From the NCBI RefSeq assembly GCF_024699985.1, contig NZ_JAJONA010000001.1, forward strand, positions 4,408,501 through 4,472,500: a stretch of DNA of 64,000 nucleotides, written 5' to 3'. The position numbers and the translations under genes are program-made. Below the pieces are notes generated by a model that searched no databases, was not told the origin of the DNA, and was given only the letters and a program-made list of their open reading frames with translations. Positions 17,430 through 27,069 of the stretch are shown one piece after another. The number at the start of each line of letters is the position of its first letter. The first letter of the stretch is position 1. Source of the DNA: Phenylobacterium sp. J367 (lineage in GTDB: Bacteria; Pseudomonadota; Alphaproteobacteria; Caulobacterales; Caulobacteraceae).

Positions 17430-19548
17430 TACCAGATGCGCACCCGGTCGGCGGGGGGCGAGGTACAGCTTCTGGCCGGGCTTCACCTCGAAGGCCGGGT
17501 ACCAGGGGTCCTGGTTCCGCACGGTGAGCGCCCGCCAGCGGCCGGGCGAATGGACGCCGGTGATCACGTTCCGACGCAGCGCCGCGTCGCGGTACTTCGA
17601 CCGGTAGTTCTGCGCCCAGCCCAGGTAGAAGCGCTGCTCGCCCGTGAAGCCGTCGAGCACCGGGGCCTCCTGGCCGCCCAGGGAGAGCTTCCAGGCGTCG
17701 TAGGCGGCGGCCAAGCCGGCCACGTCGGCGATGTTCTCGCCCAGCATCTGCTCGCCCGGCAGGTTGAGGTCCGGGAACACCTGGTAGGCGCTGTACTGGT
17801 CGGCGAGTTGCCTGGTCCGGGCACGGAACTGGGCGAGGTCCTGGTCGGTCCACCAGTTCTTCAGGGCGCCGTCGGCGCCGAACTGGGCGCCCAGGTCGTC
17901 GAAGCCGTGGCTGACCTCGTGGCCGATCACCCCGCCGATGGCGCCGTAGTTCACCGCCGCGTCGGCATTGGCGTCGAAGAAGGTCGGCTCCAGGATCGCC
18001 GCCGGGAAGATGATCGAGTTCTGCGACGGGGCGAAGAGGGCGTTCACCGTCTGGGGCGTCATGAACCACTCCTCGCGGTCCACCGGCCGGCCGAGCTTGG
18101 CCAGGTTGCGGTCGCGCTCGAAGAGCTCGGCGCGCATGGCGTTGCCGTAGGCGTCGCCGCGGACGATCTGGAGTCCCGAATAATCGCGCCACTTGTCGGG
18201 GTAGCCCACATAGACCCGGAAGTTGGCGAGCTTCTGCCTGGCCTTGGCCTTGGTCTCCGGCGTCATCCAGTCGATGCGGTCGATGCGGTGGCCGAAGGCG
18301 GTGACGACGTTCTTCGCCATCTCCTCCACCTGGGCCTTCCGCTCCGGCGGGAAGTGGCGCTCGACATAGAGCTTGCCGATGGCCTCGCCGAGCGCGCCCG
18401 AGGTGAAGTCGACGCCCCGCTTCCAGCGCTCGCGCTGCTGGGGAGTGCCGGAAAGCGCCGTGCCGTTGAAGGCGAAGTGCTCGTCGACGAACGGCCTGGA
18501 GAGGAAGGGCGAGGCGCGCTCGACAGTGCGGAAGGCCAGCCAGTCCTTCCAGGCCTGGGCCGGCTGGCTCGCCACCAGCTTTGAGATGCCGACGATGGCG
18601 GTGTCCTGCCAGATGCCGAGCTTCTGCTCCTTCTGCAGGCCCACGGCGGTCAGGAAGGCGTCCCAGTCCAGGCCGGGCGCCTTGCGGGCGAGCTCGGCGC
18701 GGGACCACAGGTTGTTGCCCTTCTGTACGTCGCCGGTCTGGTCCACCGTCCAGTGGAGCCTGGCGATCCGGGTCTCCAGATCGACGACGCGCTTCGCGGC
18801 CGCCTCGGGGTTGGGATAGCCGGCGAGCTTCAGGCTGGCGGCGATGTGCGCCTGGTACTTTCCGCGAAGCTCCGCGTTGCGGGCGCTGGAGCCCAGGTAG
18901 TACTCGCGGTCAGGCATGCCGAGGCCGCCCTGCAGCAGGTAGGCGCGGTACTGGGTGGTGTCGTCGAGGTCCTCGGCGACCCAGAGGCCCAGGATATTGG
19001 GCGTGTAGTAGTTGGTGGCGTTCAGCACATCGACGTCGGCGCGGACCGTGCCGCCCAGCGCGCGGGAGATCTCGCTGCGGGTCTTCAGGGCCTGGATGGC
19101 GTCGAGCTCGGCCTTCAGCGGCTGGGCGCCCAGCGCCTCGACGCGCGCCTCGTCCATGAAGCTCGCATAGTAGTCGCCGATCTTGCGGGCCTCGGAGCCG
19201 GCGGGGGCCTCCGCCCTGGCGCTGTCCTCGATGATCGCTCGGGTGCGGGCCGCCGCGCGCTCGGCGATGGCCACGAAGCTCGTCATGTTCGAGCGGTCGG
19301 CGGGGATTTCGGTGGTCTTCACCCAGGTCCCGTTGGCGTAGTCGAAGAAGTCGTCGCCCGGGGCCACGGCGCGGTCCATGCCGGCGGTGTCGAACCCGAA
19401 GGTCCCGAACATCGGCTTGGGCCGGGGCGGGCGCCGGCGGCGGCGGGGCCTCGGCCACGGGCGGGGCCGGCGGCGCGGCGGGCGTCGCGCAGGCGGAGAC
19501 GAGGACGGTCGCCGAACAGGCGGCGAGCCAGGCGTTGCGAAGGTTCAT
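17429..19548 (-). CDS. M13-family metallopeptidase, lipoprotein (two frameshifts)
   Basis: About 705 residues, as usual for neprilysin-like M13 peptidases. The zinc motif is GHEVSHGFDD (HExxH) and the third ligand lies in GENIADVAG. The N-terminus MNLRNAWLAACSATVLVSAC has a lipobox (VSAC), so the protein should be a lipid-anchored periplasmic peptidase. Two extra bases break it. One lies between 19413 and 19460, after which PKPMFGTFGFDTAGMD resumes. The other is in the G6 run at 17453-17458. Removing the latter gives the canonical end LYLAPADRVRIW and a stop at 17429; otherwise the frame runs on into the methyltransferase. Confidence 0.88.
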
Positions 19549-19637
19549 GCGGACGGAATCTCCCAGGGCGGGCCTCCCGCCCGCGTGTTTGGGCGCTTCC
19601 TACACGCAGATCCCCGCCGGCGGTGCTTACAGCTTTG

Positions 19638-20525
19638 TCATGCGCCGCCGAGTTCGGCGATGGCCGGCGCCAGTTCGTCCAGCAGTTCGCGGGCCAGGAA
19701 GCCGAGCGGCGCGATCCGCTCGCCAAGCCGGGCCCCGGCCCGGGCGTGCGCCGCCACGCCCCAGACGGCGGCCTGGACCGGGGCGCAGCCCCGGGCGATG
19801 AGGCCGGCGATCACGCCCGCCAGCACGTCGCCCGAGCCGGAGGTGGCGAGGCCCGCCAGGCCGCCCTCGTGGACCCAGGCGGTCCCGTCCGGACTGACGA
19901 TCAGCGTCGCGGCGCCCTTCAGGACCACCACCGCCCGGCAGGCGGTGGCGGCCCGCCGCGCGCAACCCAGCGGATCGGCCAGGATGTCGTCCTTCGGAAG
20001 ACCGATCAGGCTGGCCATCTCGCCGGCGTGGGGCGTCAGCACCAGCTCGCCATGACGGGCGGCGGCGCGGTCAGGATCCGCCATCAGCCCGCTCAGCGCC
20101 GCGGCGTCGACCACCATCGGCGGCCCGCCCGCCTCCACGAGGCGCAGGGCCAGTTCGCCGGCCGGCGCGTCCTCGATCATGCCTGGGCCGATCACGGCCG
20201 CGTCGCAGCGGGCCACGCAGTCGCCCAGCGTCTCGGCGGCCTCCGGCGCCAGCTCGCCGTCGGCTGTCTCCGGCGCGGCGATCACCCGGGCCTCGGGCAT
20301 GGCCAGCGCCAGGCTTCGCGCCAGCCCGGCCGGCGCGCCGATCTGCAGCTTCCCGGCCCCCGCCCGGAGCGCGGCGGTGGCGGTGAGCAGGGTCGCGCCG
20401 GCCACCTGCGCGCCGCCCGCCAGGACCAGGACCCGGCCGCGGACCTCCTTGTCGCTGTCGTCCGGCACCGGCGGCGGGGCCCAGGCGGCGAGCAGTGCAG
20501 GCGTGACCCGTTCCGGCGCGCTCAT
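19638..20525 (-). CDS. nnrD: ADP/ATP-dependent (S)-NAD(P)H-hydrate dehydratase
   Basis: 295 residues of the YjeF C-terminal (carbohydrate-kinase-like) domain without the epimerase half. GRVLVLAGG with GATLLTATAALRAGAGK forms the nucleotide fold, LTPHAGEMASLIG is the substrate loop, and GLATSGSGDVLAGVIAGLIARG is the catalytic GSGD anion hole with its aspartate. It repairs hydrated NAD(P)H. The start ATG 20525 overlaps the stop of the histidine phosphatase gene (ATGA), implying translational coupling. A separate NnrE epimerase is not in the window. Confidence 0.9.
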   Translation of the reverse strand: MSAPERVTPALLAAWAPPPVPDDSDKEVRGRVLVLAGGAQVAGATLLTATAALRAGAGKLQIGAPAGLARSLALAMPEARVIAAPETADGELAPEAAETLGDCVARCDAAVIGPGMIEDAPAGELALRLVEAGGPPMVVDAAALSGLMADPDRAAARHGELVLTPHAGEMASLIGLPKDDILADPLGCARRAATACRAVVVLKGAATLIVSPDGTAWVHEGGLAGLATSGSGDVLAGVIAGLIARGCAPVQAAVWGVAAHARAGARLGERIAPLGFLARELLDELAPAIAELGGA

Positions 20526-21286
20526 CGGGCGGCGACGGCCGCGTCGGGCTCCCGCGTGACCGGCGTCGCCTGCTGTTCGAGGGGCGCGGTGAAGTTGTAG
20601 CGGAAGAGCTTCAGCTCGCCGTTGGCGCCCTCGCCGCGGTCGAGCCGGTATTCGGTGACCGAGCAGTTGGCCACGTCCTTCTCCCGGTCGATGGCGAGGA
20701 TCTCGTCCTCCGTCAGGCACTCCAGCAGGTAGCGCAGGCAAAGCACCACCACCTGGTGGCTGACGATCAGCACCCGCTTCCCGGCGTGATGGAGGGACAG
20801 GGTGTCGAGGGCGCTGCGCAGCCGCAGGATCACGTCGCACCAGCTCTCGCCGCCAGGCGGCCGGTGATAGAACTTGCCGAGGAGCCGCCGGAACTCGGCC
20901 TGGTCGGGGAAGTCGGCCTCGATGCCGCGCCGGGTCAGCCGGTCGAGCACCCCGAACTCCTTCTCGCGCAGCCGCTCGTCGGCCACCGGGCGATGGGCCT
21001 CGGGCGAGAAGCCGCCGCAGTCGCGGACGATGTCGGCGGTCCTGAGCGCGCGGATGTAGGGCGAAGTCAGCACCACCTCCGGCCGCTCGTGCGGCGGCAG
21101 CTCCGCGAACCAGCGGCCGAGCGCGCAGGCCTGCTCCTCGCCGAGCTTGGAGAGCGGCACGTCCACGTCGCGCTCGGCGATGTCGATGCGCACCAGTCCG
21201 GCCTGGTCCGCCAGGTCCCGGGCCACGTTGCCGGCGCTCTCGCCGTGCCGGACGATCCAGAGCCGCTCGGGCCACCGTGACGCCAC
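20522..21286 (-). CDS. Histidine phosphatase family protein
   Basis: 254 residues. LWIVRHGESAGNVARD near residue 11 carries the phosphate-accepting RHG histidine, LSKLGEEQACALG follows, and VLIVSHQVVVLCLRYLL provides the second histidine. This is the phosphoglycerate-mutase/acid-phosphatase fold; the substrate is unknown. GTG 21286 is preferred because AAGGGA (21293-21298 on the complementary strand) sits 6 bases away; TTG 21301 is in frame but less likely. It overlaps nnrD by 4 bases and is divergent from the methyltransferase gene. Confidence 0.87.
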   Translation of the reverse strand: MASRWPERLWIVRHGESAGNVARDLADQAGLVRIDIAERDVDVPLSKLGEEQACALGRWFAELPPHERPEVVLTSPYIRALRTADIVRDCGGFSPEAHRPVADERLREKEFGVLDRLTRRGIEADFPDQAEFRRLLGKFYHRPPGGESWCDVILRLRSALDTLSLHHAGKRVLIVSHQVVVLCLRYLLECLTEDEILAIDREKDVANCSVTEYRLDRGEGANGELKLFRYNFTAPLEQQATPVTREPDAAVAAR

Positions 21287-21381
21287 GCCTGTTCCCTTCA
21301 AAAGATGATCCCGGGCTCCAAACGCCAGCGTGGCGGTTCGGATGCGTGAACCTCCAGCCGAGCCGAGCCTTCATACCGACG

Positions 21382-22353
21382 ATGCCCGACTGCGCCGCCA
21401 CGACCTCCGCCGACGAGGCCCTGCTCTCGCTGCTGAAGCGGCTGGACGCCCTCGGCTACGACTTCGTCACCCCGACGCCCGCCTCGCACGCCCGGGTGCT
21501 CGCCCGGCCGGCGATGGCCGAGGCGCGCTCGGTGCGCGACGTCCTGGGCTGGAGCCTGCCGTTCCGCGAGGATGTTCTGCCGCGCGATCTCTTCGCGGAC
21601 CTGCGGGCCGCCGGGATGCTGGCGCCTGCGGACGGCGGGCTCTGGCGGAGCGCCGTCCGCGTCTCCCGGGTGCGCGGCCTGCTGTTCCTGCATTCGGCCT
21701 ATCCCACCGACGACGAGGATTCGGTGTTCCTGGGGCCGGACAGCTACCGGTTCGCCGACTTCGTGGCCGCCGAGATGGGGCCGGACTGCCGGCTCGGCCG
21801 GATGGTCGATATCGGCGGCGGCGCGGGTGTCGGCGCCCTGACCGCGGCGCGCGTCTGCCGGGCCCGCGAGGTGCTGCTCACCGACGTGAACCGCCAGGCG
21901 CTCAGGCTCGCGCGGATCAACGCCGTCCACGCCGGCATACCGCTCGCCACCCGTGAAGCGCCCGACCTCGACGGCGCGCCGGACGCCTGCGACCTGATCC
22001 TCGCCAATCCGCCCTACATCGTCGATCCGGCGGGCCGGACCTACCGCGACGGCGGAGACCTGCACGGCGGCGAGGTCTCGCTCCAGTGGGCGAAGGCGGC
22101 GATGCCGAAGCTCGCGCCCGGCGGCCGCTTCCTGCTCTACACCGGCAGCGCCATCCTGGCCGGCGGGCGCGACCGGCTGCGGGAGGAGCTGGCGAAGGCG
22201 GCCGGGGCCGCGGGCTGCGCCTTCGCCTACCGCGAGCTCGATCCGGACGTGTTCGGCGAGGAGCTGGAAAAGCCGGCCTATGCGGACGTGGAGCGCATCG
22301 CGGTCGTCGGTTGCACGATCACAAATCCTTTCCCACAGCCTCCAGAAAGTTGA
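21382..22353 (+). CDS. Class I SAM-dependent methyltransferase (PrmB/HemK-like)
   Basis: 323 residues. The SAM-binding motif is VDIGGGAGVGALTA near residue 150, and LILANPPYIVDPAGRTY at about 208 is the NPPY motif that holds the target amide or amine nitrogen, as in PrmC/PrmB-type N-methyltransferases. An N-terminal helical domain precedes them, as in HemK proteins. The substrate could be a release factor, a ribosomal protein or a small molecule. ATG 21382 is taken; an in-frame start at 21277 would overlap the divergent gene. Confidence 0.82.
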   Translation: MPDCAATTSADEALLSLLKRLDALGYDFVTPTPASHARVLARPAMAEARSVRDVLGWSLPFREDVLPRDLFADLRAAGMLAPADGGLWRSAVRVSRVRGLLFLHSAYPTDDEDSVFLGPDSYRFADFVAAEMGPDCRLGRMVDIGGGAGVGALTAARVCRAREVLLTDVNRQALRLARINAVHAGIPLATREAPDLDGAPDACDLILANPPYIVDPAGRTYRDGGDLHGGEVSLQWAKAAMPKLAPGGRFLLYTGSAILAGGRDRLREELAKAAGAAGCAFAYRELDPDVFGEELEKPAYADVERIAVVGCTITNPFPQPPES

Positions 22354-22403
22354 CGCCCCCGTCACCTTCGGCGTACCCCTAGGGTAACGGTGGAGGAACG
22401 ATC

Positions 22404-23663
22404 ATGGCCGATGGCAACCTGCTGAGCCTGAACCAGGCGCGCGACGAGGCCTATTCGCTGCCGCTCGAGGAGCTGAACCCGGCCCAGCCGGCGCTCTTCC
22501 AGGCCGACGCGCACTGGCCGATGTTCGAACGCCTGCGGAAGGAGGACCCGGTCCACTACACCGCCGAGAGCGAGCACGGGCCGTACTGGTCGATCACCAA
22601 GTACAACGACATCATGGCGGTGGACACGAACCACCAGGTGTTCTCGTCCGAGGGCGGCATCACCATCGCCGAGCAGACGCAGGGCGACGGCCCGCTGCCG
22701 ATGTTCATCGCCATGGACCCGCCGAAGCACGACGTGCAGCGCAAGACGGTCTCGCCGGCCGTCTCGCCGATGAACCTCGCCCGGCTGGAGCCGCTGATCC
22801 GCGAGCGCGCGGCCGGCATCCTCGACAGCCTGCCGATCGGCGAGGAGTTCGACTGGGTGGACCTGGTGTCGAAGGAGCTGACGGGCATGACGCTCGCCAC
22901 CCTGTTCGGCATGCCGCAGGAGGACCGCCGCCGGCTGATCAACTGGTCGGACGTGGTCACCGCCATCCCGATGCCGGGCGGGCTCGTCGAGAGCATCGAG
23001 CAGAAGATGCAGATCTTCGTGGAGTACCACGCCTACTTCACGGAGCTCTGGAACCAGCGGGTGAACGCCGATCCGACCGGCGACCTGATCTCCATGCTGG
23101 CCCACGGCCCCGAGACCCGGAACATGGAGCCGCGGGAGTACTTCGGGAACATCGTGCTGCTGACGGTGGGCGGCAACGACACCACCCGCAACACGATCAC
23201 CGGCTCGATCTATGCGCTGAACAAGAACCCGGACCAGTACGACAAGCTGCGCGCCAACCCGGACCTGATCACCTCCATGGTGTCCGAGACGATCCGCTGG
23301 CAGACGCCGCTGGCCCACATGCGCCGCCGCGCGCTCGCCGACCACGAGATCGGCGGCAAGCTGATCCGGAAGGGCGACAAGGTCGTCATGTGGTACGTCT
23401 CGGGCAACCGCGACGAGGAGGTCATCGAGCGGCCGAACGACTACATCATCGACCGCGAGCGGCCCCGCACGCACATCTCCTTCGGTTTCGGCATCCACCG
23501 CTGCGTGGGCAACCGCCTGGCCGAGCTGCAGCTCAAGGTCATCTGGGAAGAGATCATGAAACGCTTCCCGGAGATCGTCGTCGTGGACGAGCCCAAGCGC
23601 GTCTACTCGTCGTTCGTGAAGGGCTACGAGAGCATGCAGGTGGTCATCCCCCGCCGGAACTAG
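22404..23663 (+). CDS. Cytochrome P450, CYP153-like
   Basis: 419 residues, soluble class I size. I-helix oxygen motif VGGNDTTRNTITG, ExxR as ETIRWQTPLAHMRR, and the haem loop FGFGIHRCVGNRLAELQ with the cysteine ligand. Strings such as VVMWYVSGNRDEEVIE and KRVYSSFVKGYE are characteristic, from memory, of CYP153 terminal alkane/fatty-acid hydroxylases. These need a ferredoxin and ferredoxin reductase, neither of which is in the window. GGAGG at 22391-22395 precedes ATG 22404. A SnoaL-like gene follows after 33 bases. The family is confident, the CYP153 assignment is fairly strong, and the substrate is inferred. Confidence 0.9.
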   Translation: MADGNLLSLNQARDEAYSLPLEELNPAQPALFQADAHWPMFERLRKEDPVHYTAESEHGPYWSITKYNDIMAVDTNHQVFSSEGGITIAEQTQGDGPLPMFIAMDPPKHDVQRKTVSPAVSPMNLARLEPLIRERAAGILDSLPIGEEFDWVDLVSKELTGMTLATLFGMPQEDRRRLINWSDVVTAIPMPGGLVESIEQKMQIFVEYHAYFTELWNQRVNADPTGDLISMLAHGPETRNMEPREYFGNIVLLTVGGNDTTRNTITGSIYALNKNPDQYDKLRANPDLITSMVSETIRWQTPLAHMRRRALADHEIGGKLIRKGDKVVMWYVSGNRDEEVIERPNDYIIDRERPRTHISFGFGIHRCVGNRLAELQLKVIWEEIMKRFPEIVVVDEPKRVYSSFVKGYESMQVVIPRRN

Positions 23664-23696
23664 ACGCACGGGGCGGCGGCGGCGAAAGTCGCCGCC

Positions 23697-24143
23697 ATGA
23701 CTGACTTGCAAGCGAGTGACCGGGACGCCATCGGCGCCGTCGTGGACGGCATGTACGAGATGATCTCGGGCCCCGCCGGCCCGCGCGACTGGCCGCGCCA
23801 GCCGGAGCTGTTCCACCCGGCCTCGCGCCAGATGCGCACGGCGCCGGGCGACGACGGCCGGTCCACCATCACCATCATGGCGCCGGACGAGTACCGCGCG
23901 AACGTGACGCCGTTCTTCGACGCCAACGGCTTCTTCGAGGTGGAGATCGACCGGCGGATCGACGTGATGGGCAACATGGCCCACGTCTGGAGCCTCTACG
24001 AGGCGCGCACCGCGCCGGAGGACGCCGAACCCGAGCGGCGCGGGATCAACTCCATCCAGCTCTACAAGGGCCCCGACGGCGCGTGGAAGATCATCTCGAT
24101 GATCTGGGACAACGAGCGCCCCGGCGTGGTGGCGAAGGTCTAG
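23697..24143 (+). CDS. SnoaL-like/NTF2-fold protein
   Basis: 148 residues with the cone-shaped NTF2-like pattern: an N-terminal helix (IGAVVDGMYEMISG), FHPASRQMRTAPG, and a C-terminal sheet (MAHVWSLYEART, SIQLYKGPDGAWKIISMIWDN). Such proteins are either small hydrolases/isomerases or ligand-binding accessories. It sits directly behind the P450 gene and is probably co-transcribed, so a role with its substrate or product is possible but not shown. The stop is followed at once by repeat element R1. Confidence 0.72.
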   Translation: MTDLQASDRDAIGAVVDGMYEMISGPAGPRDWPRQPELFHPASRQMRTAPGDDGRSTITIMAPDEYRANVTPFFDANGFFEVEIDRRIDVMGNMAHVWSLYEARTAPEDAEPERRGINSIQLYKGPDGAWKIISMIWDNERPGVVAKV

Positions 24144-24257
24144 GCCCAGTTGCTCCCCGTCGGGGAGCTGTCCCGCAGGGACTGAGGGGGTCAGAACCAA
24201 CGCCTCAGCGGACCCCCTCCACCGCTTCGCGGTCCCCCTCCCCCGGTGGGGAGGAAT
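24144..24257. repeat. Palindromic intergenic element, family R copy 1
   Basis: Occupies the whole convergent gap from stop codon to stop codon. It opens with the perfect hairpin GCTCCCC-GTC-GGGGAGC (24152-24168), has a central long stem formed by TGAGGGGGTC and GGACCCCCTC, contains the small stem around CCGCTTCGCGG, and closes with CTCCCCCGGTGGGGAGGAA, nearly the complement of its own start. The same sequence recurs at 35384-35496 and 59413-59544. No coding potential is seen. Confidence 0.85.
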
Positions 24258-25075
24258 TCAGCGGTCCTTCGCGGTCTCGCGGACCCGCACGATCAGGCTC
24301 TGGCTGGCGGTCGCCATCAGCTCCCCGTCCTGGGCGAAGAGATACATCGCCCCGTGGCCGAAGCCGCCGTGGACGCCGTGGATGCGGATGTCGCAGAGCA
24401 CCCATTCGGTGGGCACGATCCGGCGGACGCGCAGCGTGTTGTCCAAGCTGTTGCCGCCGGCGTTCTGGCCCAGCGCATTGCCGATCCCCGAGGGGACGAA
24501 GTCGGCCATGATCGCCAGCATCGGCGCATCGATCGGGAAGCGCTCGCGCGGGCGGATCCAGAGGAGCGAGCGGCCGTCGGCCTCGGCGTTGCCGACCCGG
24601 TCGGCGCCGTAGCGGCCCTTGGCGACCCGGACCTCGATGCGGCTGTGCAGCCCTCCCCGCCGCCCCGCCAGTGATCGGCGGGCTCGCAGTCCTCGGGCGG
24701 AGGCGCGTCGGGCATCTGCAGCCACTGCTGGGACAGGTCGCTCGGCCGGGCGCCGAGGGCGGCGTTGACCGTGAAGATCTCCTGGTCGCCCACGTGGCCG
24801 GTGACGCGGGCCTGGCTGTTGTACTTGCCGGCGGCGGGCACCCAGACGTCGAGGTCGACGATGCTGGGCGGGCGGGCGTAGGAGAGATACTGCGCCGTCG
24901 CCCAGATCACCGGGCGGCCCGTGGTGCGCTCCATGGCGCTGACCGCCGAGGCCAGGCCGACCCCGCCGAACATGAAGAGGTTGCCGGGCGGCCCCACGCA
25001 GACGGCCGGGCTGAGGGGCATGAACCAGCGGTGCGGGTTGTGCGTCGCCCGCAGGTCGAAGAAGGAAGCGTCCAT
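24258..25075 (-). CDS. tesB: Acyl-CoA thioesterase II (one frameshift)
   Basis: About 272 residues with a double hotdog fold. The first half has ATHNPHRWFMPL, VGPPGNLFMFGGVG and ATAQYLSYARPPSIVDLDV. The second half has RIEVRVAKGRYG, WIRPRERFPIDAPMLAIMAD and MYLFAQDGELMATASQSLIVR, all TesB features. It hydrolyses acyl-CoA to free acid and CoA. The frame breaks near 24649-24664. One added G turns the join into DHWRGGGEGLHSRIEV. It is divergent from the pirin gene. The broken half frames might otherwise be called separately. Confidence 0.84.
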
Positions 25076-25155
25076 CGCGCGATCTTGTTGAGCCTTCCGC
25101 GAAGCTTCGCAAGGGCCGTAAGCCCGCTATATGCGTTGAGCTTCCAGGAGGATCG

Positions 25156-26019
25156 ATGCCAGCCAAGACCCTGACCGCCCAGCACGCGGCCCATCGCGAC
25201 GACATCGGCGACCTGCAGACCCGCCGGCCGGTGCCGGGCCCGAAGCTTGCGCAGGTCGATCCGTTCCTGTTCCTCAACCACCACGGGCCCCAGGTCTATC
25301 CGCCGGCCAATCGCGGCCTGCCCTTCGGTCCGCACCCGCACCGCGGCTTCGAGACGGTGACCTTCATCCTGGAAGGCGAGCTGGCGCACCGGGACTCGGC
25401 GGGGCACGAGAGCGTCATCAAGGCGGGCGGCGTGCAGTGGATGACCGCCGGCTCGGGCCTGATCCACGCCGAGGTCTCGCCAGCGGCCTTCCTCGAGGCG
25501 GGCGGGCCGCTCGAAATCCTGCAGCTCTGGGTGAACCTGCCCTCGCGGCTGAAGATGACCAGCCCGCGCTACGTCGGCCTGCAGGCCGACCAGATCCCGG
25601 CGCTGACCGCCGACCAGGGCCGGGTCACGGTCAACCTGATCTCGGGCAAGTGGGGCGGCCAGACGGGGCCGGTCCCGTCCCTGACCGGCGTCTTCATGAC
25701 CACGCTCCACATGAAGCCCGGCGGCAAGGTGGGCTTCGGCTCGCTCGCCGGGCGCAATGTCTTCCTCTACCTGGTCCGCGGCCATGTGAGCGTGAACGGC
25801 AAGGCGGTGGCCCCCTGGCACCTCGTCGAACTGGACCTGGAGGGCGACACCCTCGAGATCGCTGCGGACGACGAGGCGGTCGTGCTCTACGGTCACGCGG
25901 AGCCGATCAACGAGCCGGTGGTCGCTCACGGTCCCTTCGTGATGAACACCCGCGAGGAGATCGTCGACGCCATCCGCGACTACAACGCCGGCCTCTTCGA
26001 CCACGTCACCGCCGCCTGA
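25156..26019 (+). CDS. Pirin family protein
   Basis: 287 residues, two cupins. The pirin signature FGPHPHRGFETVTFILEGEL at about residues 56-75, followed by GGVQWMTAGSGLIHAE, supplies the His/Glu metal ligands in the N-terminal cupin. The C-terminal cupin has VFLYLVRGHVSVNGK. Bacterial pirins are quercetin dioxygenase-like or redox-sensing proteins. It starts at ATG 25156 after AGGAGG (25147-25152) and is divergent from tesB across 80 bases. It appears complete and unbroken. Confidence 0.92.
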   Translation: MPAKTLTAQHAAHRDDIGDLQTRRPVPGPKLAQVDPFLFLNHHGPQVYPPANRGLPFGPHPHRGFETVTFILEGELAHRDSAGHESVIKAGGVQWMTAGSGLIHAEVSPAAFLEAGGPLEILQLWVNLPSRLKMTSPRYVGLQADQIPALTADQGRVTVNLISGKWGGQTGPVPSLTGVFMTTLHMKPGGKVGFGSLAGRNVFLYLVRGHVSVNGKAVAPWHLVELDLEGDTLEIAADDEAVVLYGHAEPINEPVVAHGPFVMNTREEIVDAIRDYNAGLFDHVTAA

Positions 26020-26098
26020 TCGCGGCAAAATCGGACGGCCATGCCTACCGCCCGGGCCAAAGCCCCCATACATCTGGGGCGTTAGGGAGATTCTTCAG

Positions 26099-27065
26099 AT
26101 GAACATTGCCCGGTCCAGGACCGCCGCCGCCTTCGGCATCGTCCTCGCCGCTTCGCTTCTCGTGGCCGAGCCGGCTGACGCCCGCCGCGGCGGGAGCTTC
26201 GGCAGCCGCGGCGCGCGCACCTATACGCCGCCGCCGCGCACCCAGACCTCGCCCACCCAGACCGCCCCGGTCGAGCGCACGATGACGCCGCGCCAGCCGG
26301 CCGCGCAACAACCGGGGGCCCGTCCGGCCACGGCCGGCGCGCCGGCGCAGCACGCCGCGCCGCGGCGGGATCTTCGGGGGTTTCGGAGGCGGCCTGCTGG
26401 GGGGTCTCATCGCCGGCGGCCTGATCGGCGCCCTGCTCGGCAACGGCTTCGGCGGCATGGCGGGCTTCGGCACAGCCCTGCTGCAGATCGCCCTGATTGG
26501 CCTCGGCGTCTTCCTGCTGATGAAGCTGTTCGGCCGTCGCCGGCCGCAACCCGCCCTCGCCGGCTTCCCCGGTCAGACTTCGCGCTTCGAGGCCGGAGCC
26601 CCGGCCGTTCGGCACGGCGGGCGGCGGCGGCGGCTATACGCCCGTCACGCCGGCGAGCGAGGACATCGGCGTCACCGGCCAGGATCGCGAGACCTTCGAG
26701 CGGATGCTGGCCGACGTGCAGGACGCCTTCACCCGCGAGGACTACGGCCGCCTGCGCGAGCTGACCACGCCGGAGGTGATGAGCTATCTCGCCGAGGAGC
26801 TCAGCGAGAACGCCACCCAGGGCCGCCGCAACGAGGTCACGGGCGTGAAGCTGCTGGAGGCCGACGTCGCCGAGGCCTGGCGTGAGGGCGACGCCGAGTA
26901 CGCCACCGCCGCCCTGCGCTACGAGAGCCGCGACGTGATGCGCGACCGGTCGACCGGCGCCGTCCTGTCGGGCGACGCCGACCGGCCCAGCCAGACCACC
27001 GAGCTCTGGACCTTCGTCCGCGAGCGCGGCGCCCCTGGAAGCTGTCGGCCATCCAGGAGGCCTAG
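26099..27065 (+). CDS. Tim44-like domain protein (three frameshifts)
   Basis: The N-terminus has a signal sequence (AAFGIVLAASLLVAEPADA) and a Pro/Thr/Ala-rich linker. Then come a Gly-rich membrane stretch (GGLLGGLIAGGLIGALLG, LLQIALIGLGVFLLMKLFG) and a C-terminal Tim44 domain (RETFERMLADVQDAFTRED, ELTTPEVMSYLAEELSEN, TELWTFVRER). Bacterial Tim44-like proteins are inner-membrane proteins of unclear role. The gene is read in pieces: an extra base at about 26364-26369, another at about 26600-26635, and a missing C in the C4 run at 27032-27035. Correction of the last gives the end APWKLSAIQEA and stop at 27065. Confidence 0.82.
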
Positions 27066-27069
27066 GCCC

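Noticed and set aside
24144..24257. R element as an insertion sequence remnant
   Set aside because: No transposase coding, no clear target duplication, and its boundaries coincide with stop codons on both sides. A mobile origin is not excluded but is not shown.
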